From Alectoria sarmentosa (Eukaryota; Ascomycota; Lecanoromycetes; Lecanorales; Parmeliaceae), in contig WOGZ01000601.1 in assembly GCA_009733775.1 (NCBI GenBank), positions 1 through 12,693 of the forward strand: 12,693 nucleotides of DNA, in the 5' to 3' direction. The notes beneath the pieces are model-generated. The model was not told the DNA's origin. It did not search any database and saw only the letters and a list, made by a program, of their open reading frames with translations. How positions within the stretch are numbered: the first letter of the stretch is position 1; every line of letters begins with the position of its first letter. Positions 8,798 through 12,693 of this stretch are shown piece by piece. Position numbers and translations under genes: made by a program.

Positions 8798-8919
8798 AGG
8801 AACCAATAACCATTTCGCTGCGCTACGAACCCATCACCACAAGGTGCGAACACCATCTCTGATTGTATACTTCATACGAGTACAGCGAGTTTGAGCATTT
8901 CTCCCCTCCTCCGACAACG

Positions 8920-11130
8920 ATGCCTCCCCCCGCGTCCTGGGCCGGGCGCGCCAGGATCAAAGGTTACACAAAGCTCCAGCGCATGGCCATGCTGACTTTC
9001 TCCCTGATTGGCCTACAGCCGGTTTCCCTTGCACTACTCACACTCTGTACCAATGCTGACGGCGTGAGACAGATTCACTTGGGCGGTAGAAATGACTTGT
9101 ATTCATCCCCTTCTCCGGCCGGGTGTAGGGCCTTTCCACTCATGGCATCCCTGCAGACTTTGAGCCGCATCTCTTGAGATTGGGTCTGGCGAAGAGTCAG
9201 ACTTCGCTCGTGTGGATCGCTCCTCCGCTGTCCGGGTTGATTGTGCAGCCGGTTGTGGGGGTCTTGTCGGATTCTTCGCTAATGAGGTGGGGGAGGAGGA
9301 GGCCGTTTATGCTATTTTTCTCGGTCTTGGTGGCTTTTTTCCTTGTGAGCCTTGCGTGGGCGTCGGAGATTGTTGCGGTGTTTGCTAGCGATGAGACCAC
9401 AGTACGTTCTCCTACAAGGAAGTAGTTTGGCCGCCGTCCTAATAAAGTTTAGGTGAGAAAAGCGACGGTGGCTTTGGCGGTCTTCTGTATCTATGCGGTG
9501 GATTTCGCGATAAATGGCGGTGATCTCCCCCGTTTGTCGCACTTCAGCCTAGATAGCTGATCCTAACGGTAATCGACACAGTGCAAGCGACATGCCGCAG
9601 CCTGATTGTGGACACTCTTCCAGAGTCTCAGCAGCAAATTGGCTCAGCGTGGGGTGAGCCAGAGAGTTTCTTCGAAAAGAAAGGCCTGCTAATACTCTCA
9701 AAGCTGGAAGGATGCTCGGACTCGGCCACGTACTTGGCTACTTTATCGGCACTGTCGATCTGTCCAAGTATATTGGAACGAGTCTGGGAGCCACTCAGTT
9801 CAAACAGATTTGTGTTATTGCTGGAGCTGTCATTCTCTTCTGTGTTAGTGTCACTTGTTTCTGTGTGGAGGAGCGTGTGTTATTATCGAACAGGTGAGCC
9901 TTTTCAAATTAATAACGGTAGATTGGGGCTATTGACTGGGATCAACCACCCAGGACTCACCCCGCTGAGCCAGGGGAATTGGCAATATTGTCGAGGATAT
10001 TCAAAACGATCCTCCATCTGCCGAGGAAAATCAGAGCTGTTTGTTGGATCACATTCTGGTCCTGGTTTGGTACGTATTAGTACTCTGTCTATCTCCCATC
10101 TCCCAAACGTATCAACTCATCGGCTTGACTTCGATAGGATGGTCTCCTTTCTTTGGTCCGTAAGCTCCGTGTCGGCCCGTCATCTTCGATCCGATCAGAA
10201 GCTTAGTCTGAACAGTCTACGGCACAACCTGGGTCGGAGAGACATACTACCGCCAGAATGCCGACAACGCTGCGGAACTGCAGACAACTGAGGACATAGT
10301 GGGTGAAATCGCTAGAAAGGGCTCTTTAGCCTTGGTCTTGTTTTCCATGATATCCTTCACCAGCTCTATCATGCTGCCATTTCTAGTATCGTTGCCCTTT
10401 GACGACACTACCCGATATCCTGTCCGAAACAGTCCACCACCGCTTACACGAAGCGCCAGACTCTTACAGAGATACCACGTTGATATCGCCACGGCATGGG
10501 GTATATCACAGCTAGTATTCGCCGCTTCGATGATTCTCGCTCCGTTCTCAACCTCCTTTCAATTCGCCACTACCCTTATCGCCCTCTGCGGAGCGTATGT
10601 CCTCTCCCTTACATGCAATTGGACCGCTATACTGATCAAATGCCAGATCCTGGGCTATGTACGGCTGGGCACCACTTGCAATTCTAGGCGAAGAGATCAA
10701 CAAGCTCTCACCCTCCACTTCTGTCCATGCAGCAAGGAGCGAAGATGTCAACGTCGAAATGTCTCTTCTATCCGACGACCTTCTCTCCATGACCGACGAA
10801 GCGCTACCACCAATTATCGTGCCCCAAGGAACAAATCTCGACGCAGACGAAGCTATGGCAGGCATCTACCTTGGCATCCACAACATCTTCGCCACTATAC
10901 CCCAATTCCTAGCCACCTTCGTATCCCTGATCGTCTTTTCCATCCTCGAACCTGGTCAGAGCCCCGAGTTGGCTGCTGGCGATACTTCATCATCGGATGC
11001 TGATGGCGCACAGCGGGCGTCAAGACAATTGGCGAAGAGCAGCCTCAATGGCACCGCGGTCTGTCTGGCCATTGGAGCCGTGTTTCAGATGGTAGCGGCG
11101 GCGCAGAGTTTCAGAATGCGGAGGTCTTGA
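8920..11130 (+). CDS. Sucrose/alpha-glucoside H+ symporter, GPH (SUT1-like) family
   Basis: A twelve-helix membrane transporter of the GPH family (TC 2.A.2), related to plant sucrose carriers and fission yeast Sut1; it probably imports sucrose or maltose with protons at the plasma membrane. Exons: 8920-9017, 9073-9098, 9157-9401, 9453-9519, 9582-9653, 9704-9893, 9954-10069, 10138-10155, 10216-10594, 10647-11130. All phases agree and give 564 residues, a usual length. Diagnostic words are FTWAVEMTY (34-42), LVWIAPPLSGLIVQPVVG, the loop RWGRRRPF (85-92), CRSLIVDTLP, TTWVGETYYR, WAMYGWAPLA and AGIYLGIHNIFATIPQF. An acidic, Ser-rich loop lies between the last helix pairs (about 425-475). Oddities: the first intron needs a GC donor (9018-9072, starting GCCGGT), intron 5 ends in AAG, exon 8 is 18 nt and exon 2 is 26 nt. 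The nearest GT donor (9022) would shift the frame, so either the GC site is used or the gene is newly damaged. Substrate is inferred from family. Confidence 0.88.
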
Positions 11131-11224
11131 TATCGCATTTATACTGTTATGACGTCTTTGCGGAGCGAGAAGCTGGGAAGGAAGTGTACACCTATTAAAA
11201 AGAAAAAAGGAACTGCGGATTCAG
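11131..11224 (+). other. Transporter 3' flank
   Basis: Ninety-four bases after the transporter stop. ATTAAAAAGAAAAAAGG at about 11194-11210 is an A-rich candidate for 3'-end formation. Nothing else is seen. Confidence 0.4.
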
Positions 11225-11350
11225 TCATTTGGCACTTGGGGCATTCAACATCCTCTGCTCGGCTGATCTAGCGAGCACAATCTCAGCAGACTTCTCAAAC
11301 AGCGCCGTAAATGGCCCACTCCTTCCAATACCCAACCGACATATGATATC
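11225..11350 (-). pseudogene. Possible C-terminal remnant of an unknown minus-strand gene
   Basis: The minus strand is open for 41 codons between TGA stops at 11351-11353 and 11225-11227. The peptide has a protein-like mix, including GRSGPFTALFEKSAEIVLAR and ending NAPSAK. Everything upstream on that strand is simple repeat, so if this is a gene tail its body is lost or repeat-invaded. The plus strand is also open across this stretch, so chance cannot be excluded. No family is recognised. Confidence 0.2.
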
Positions 11351-11460
11351 TCACCAATCGCTCCGTCCGTCCGTCCCCTCACCTCATCCACCACCACCAA
11401 ATCCATCCACCTCCCCCAAATACCAACCAACCAACCAATCGATCAATCGCCGCACATACC

Positions 11461-11506
11461 CTCAACCCACCCCCTTCCCCCTCCCCCTCCCCCTCCCCCC
11501 CCTCTC
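11461..11506. repeat. C-rich tract, G-quadruplex potential on the minus strand
   Basis: Five or more runs of four to eight C are separated by single or paired T. On the minus strand this gives closely spaced G runs, which satisfy the usual four-run G-quadruplex pattern; the C strand could form an i-motif. Formation in the cell is inference. Confidence 0.75.
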
Positions 11507-11537
11507 CTCGACAGCTCACTCAACCCAACCGCTTTAT

Positions 11538-11591
11538 CCCCCCACTTACACCGAGGCTCACATTCCCCCCACTTACACCAAAGCTCACATC
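11538..11591 (+). repeat. 27-bp tandem duplication
   Basis: The unit CCCACTTACACC...GCTCACAT occurs twice with a period of 27 bp (ACTTACA at 11544 and 11571). The copies differ mainly at GAGG versus AAAG. C runs border each unit. Confidence 0.75.
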
Positions 11592-11721
11592 CCCCCCCCT
11601 TTTCCCCAAAACCCAAATTTCCCAACCTGGCACTGGAGGAGGCTCGCTCGCTCCGTCCTTCCTTGTTGGTCACAAACTGAGTGATGACGCGATGATGGTG
11701 GAAGAGGCTAATGTCTGTCTG

Positions 11722-11793
11722 TCTTCTTCCTCTTCCTTCTTCTCCGAGAAGAGAAGAGAAGAGAAGAGAAGAGAAGAGAAGAGAAGAGAAGAG
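11722..11793. repeat. Pyrimidine tract abutting (GAGAA)9
   Basis: A pure pyrimidine run of 24 nt (11722-11745) is followed at once by nine GAGAA units plus GAG (11746-11793). The two halves are roughly complementary, so they can pair as a hairpin, and the purine array alone is a candidate for triplex DNA. No gene covers this stretch. Confidence 0.9.
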
Positions 11794-11896
11794 CGGATTT
11801 CAGAAATACCAAAGGAATGAAATTCGAGCATGAGATAGACTTCGCCAAATAGTCAAGTCGCGTTCTCGAGGTTGTAACGCTCGTTCGGTTGTCTGG

Positions 11897-11936
11897 TTTT
11901 TTTTTTTTTTTTGCGCTTTTCTTTGCGCTTTTCTTG
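11897..11936 (+). repeat. T16 run followed by a 12-bp direct repeat
   Basis: Sixteen T at 11897-11912 lead into two copies of GCGCTTTTCTT with a 12-bp period (11913 and 11925), then a partial third start at 11936. Confidence 0.75.
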
Positions 11937-11991
11937 CGGTATGAGAGGTTATTTTTTTTGAGATGGATTCGGTTTGGTTTTGGGGTTTGAG

Positions 11992-12040
11992 GATTGAGAA
12001 TTGAGAATTGAGAATTGAGAGTTGAGAATTGGGAATTGAG
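11992..12040 (+). repeat. (AATTGAG)7 heptamer array
   Basis: Seven 7-bp units; four units inside the array are exact AATTGAG and three carry one or two substitutions. The unit is not the fungal telomere repeat TTAGGG. Confidence 0.85.
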
Positions 12041-12149
12041 CATTAAGACGTGTCTTGACAGACCCTTTGAACAGAGGGAGGGAAGGGGCTATGAGCGTGT
12101 TGCTGATGGGGAACGGCCTGGCTTCTTCGCGAGAGCGGTGGGAAAGCCC

Positions 12150-12207
12150 TTTTTTGTTTTTGTTTTTTTCTTTTTTTCTGATTCTGATTCTGATTCTGGT
12201 TCTGGTT
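12150..12207 (+). repeat. T-rich stretch and (CTGATT)5 hexamer array
   Basis: A T-rich stretch with scattered G and C (12150-12177) passes into five hexamers at 12178-12207. The last two are CTGGTT, showing a block-wise A-to-G variant. Confidence 0.85.
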
Positions 12208-12258
12208 CACGCCCAGAAAGAGTCGGCGAGGGCCATTCGAAATCTCCCTTCCTTCCTG

Positions 12259-12318
12259 CCAATCAATCAACTAAGCAAGCAACCAATCAATCAACTAACC
12301 AACCAACCAACCAACCAC

Positions 12319-12357
<39 letters not shown>

Positions 12358-12463
12358 CCAACCAACCAACCAACCATCCAACCAACCATCCAACACAACC
12401 AACTAACCATCCAATCAACACAACCAACCAACTAACCAACACAACCAACCAACCTAAGCAACT
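12259..12463 (+). repeat. Compound CAAN tetranucleotide array
   Basis: About 205 bp built almost wholly of CAAT, CAAG and CAAC units. They occur in blocks: mixed CAAT/CAAG, then CAAC, then a long pure CAAG run (about 12320-12356), then CAAC with CCATC and ACAAC interruptions. Open frames on both strands (rich in Gln, Asn, Thr, Lys on plus; Trp, Leu, Val, Gly on minus) are translations of the repeat and not genes. Confidence 0.93.
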
Positions 12464-12465
12464 AC

Positions 12466-12489
12466 TGATCTGATCTGATCTCATCTGAC
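12466..12489 (+). repeat. (TGATC)n-like pentamer array
   Basis: Three TGATC units, then degenerate TCATC and TGAC, follow directly after the CAAN array. Confidence 0.7.
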
Positions 12490-12494
12490 TGGGC

Positions 12495-12552
12495 ATAAAT
12501 AATATAATATAAGATACTGCCACTACTCGCGTCGCGTTTCTTCAAACTCAAC
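12495..12552 (+). promoter_or_regulatory. Possible core promoter of a gene cut by the right edge
   Basis: CATAAATAATATAATATAAG at about 12493-12513 is TATA-like. It is followed by a CpG-containing stretch and TTTCTTCAAACTCAACATGG, a typical fungal start context. It is only meaningful if the frame beginning at 12553 is real. Confidence 0.3.
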
Positions 12553-12693
12553 ATGGGTTTTTTTTTCTTTTTTTTTTCTCAATACACCTCGATTCGACCC
12601 GACTCGTTCGATCGCAGCGAAGAAGCAGAAGAAGATAATGAAGAAGAAGAAGAAGAAGAAGAAGAAGAAGAAGAAGAAGAAGAAGAAGAAGAA
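12553..12693 (+). CDS. Possible 5' end of a truncated gene, Glu-rich low complexity
   Basis: From an ATG in good context (CAACATGG) a frame stays open for 47 codons to the window end. It reads Met-Gly, six Phe, then SQYTSIRPDSFDRSEEAEED, Asn, and a pure run of Glu from the GAA microsatellite. The six Phe come from a T-rich tract, so much of the frame is made of simple repeats and could be open by chance. The middle section is not repeat-like. No function can be proposed. Confidence 0.25.
   Translation, partial: MGFFFFFFSQYTSIRPDSFDRSEEAEEDNEEEEEEEEEEEEEEEEEE
12640..12693 (+). repeat. (GAA)18 microsatellite at the right edge
   Basis: Eighteen pure GAA units run to the last base, preceded by interrupted GAA-type units from about 12619. 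As at the left edge, the true length is unknown. Confidence 0.97.

Larger units (their letters stand above)
8587..8919. promoter_or_regulatory. Intergenic region: laccase 3' end and transporter promoter
   Basis: The 333-bp gap holds an A-rich AATATTAAAAAT stretch at about 8649-8660, a candidate polyadenylation signal for the laccase. Further right are a CGG-N9-CCG pair (8691-8705) and a GCGCTA triad (8775-8797), listed separately. A CT-rich stretch precedes the transporter ATG. No clear TATA box is seen. Confidence 0.5.

Noticed and set aside
8920..11130. Transporter called a frameshifted pseudogene
   Set aside because: The apparent frame changes all fall at splice sites, and nine introns restore one continuous family-typical protein. 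Only the GC donor of intron 1 leaves doubt.
11229..11684. 151-codon plus-strand Pro/Thr-rich open frame
   Set aside because: It is mostly a translation of C-rich and tandem repeat DNA, with no ATG start in good context.
11992..12040. Variant telomeric repeat
   Set aside because: AATTGAG lacks the G-run of fungal telomeres, and the array is short and internal.
11708..12043. 111-codon minus-strand open frame
   Set aside because: It is a translation of the GAGAA, poly-T and AATTGAG arrays.
12259..12463. CRISPR-like array
   Set aside because: The units are 4 bp with no unique spacers, and the host is a eukaryote.
12015..12523. Overlapping open frames on both strands over the CAAN array
   Set aside because: A tetranucleotide array without stop words stays open in all frames; composition alone explains them.

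Overview
The window reads as nuclear DNA of a filamentous ascomycete (Pezizomycotina). The support is short GT-AG introns of 50-100 nt with CTAAC/CTGAC-type branch sites, an ascomycete-type laccase ending in DSGL, a fungal sucrose/maltose-type transporter, and a long extremely AT-rich block with the look of repeat-induced point mutation (RIP). No species can be named from the sequence alone. Both ends are pure trinucleotide runs of exactly 54 nt, so this is probably one whole short-read contig cut at microsatellites.

Layout. 1-54 is a TTA microsatellite. 55 to about 4190 is an AT-rich, gene-free block in which most surviving C and G sit in CpG; it is best explained as transposon sequence destroyed by RIP. 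4192-4299 is a cluster of TAATCA/TGATTA words and palindromes at a sharp change to balanced base composition. 4300-6236 is gene-poor. It holds a broken coding-like stretch (4578-5069), a perfect 20-bp inverted repeat 152 bp apart, an intron-like segment, and a possible solo LTR (5721-5990).

6237-8586 is an intact secreted multicopper oxidase (laccase) with 5 or 6 introns and all four copper-binding motifs. After a 333-bp intergenic gap, 8920-11130 on the same strand is a ten-exon sugar transporter of the glycoside-pentoside-hexuronide (GPH) / sucrose-transporter family. I rebuilt it by splice phase to 564 residues; it needs one GC-AG intron and one AAG acceptor. The two genes are neighbours on one strand, but nothing in the sequence proves that they share a pathway.

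11131-12693 is dominated by unrelated simple repeats: a C-rich tract with G-quadruplex potential on the minus strand, a 27-bp duplication, GAGAA, AATTGAG, CTGATT, CAAN and GAA arrays. A short coding-like minus-strand tail lies at 11225-11350, and a possible gene start at 12553 runs off the right edge. I see no tRNA, rRNA, CRISPR array or intact transposase, and no convincing new multi-gene system. The most unusual items are the splice-site oddities and microexons of the transporter, the composition boundary with its palindrome cluster, and the repeat-dense right arm.
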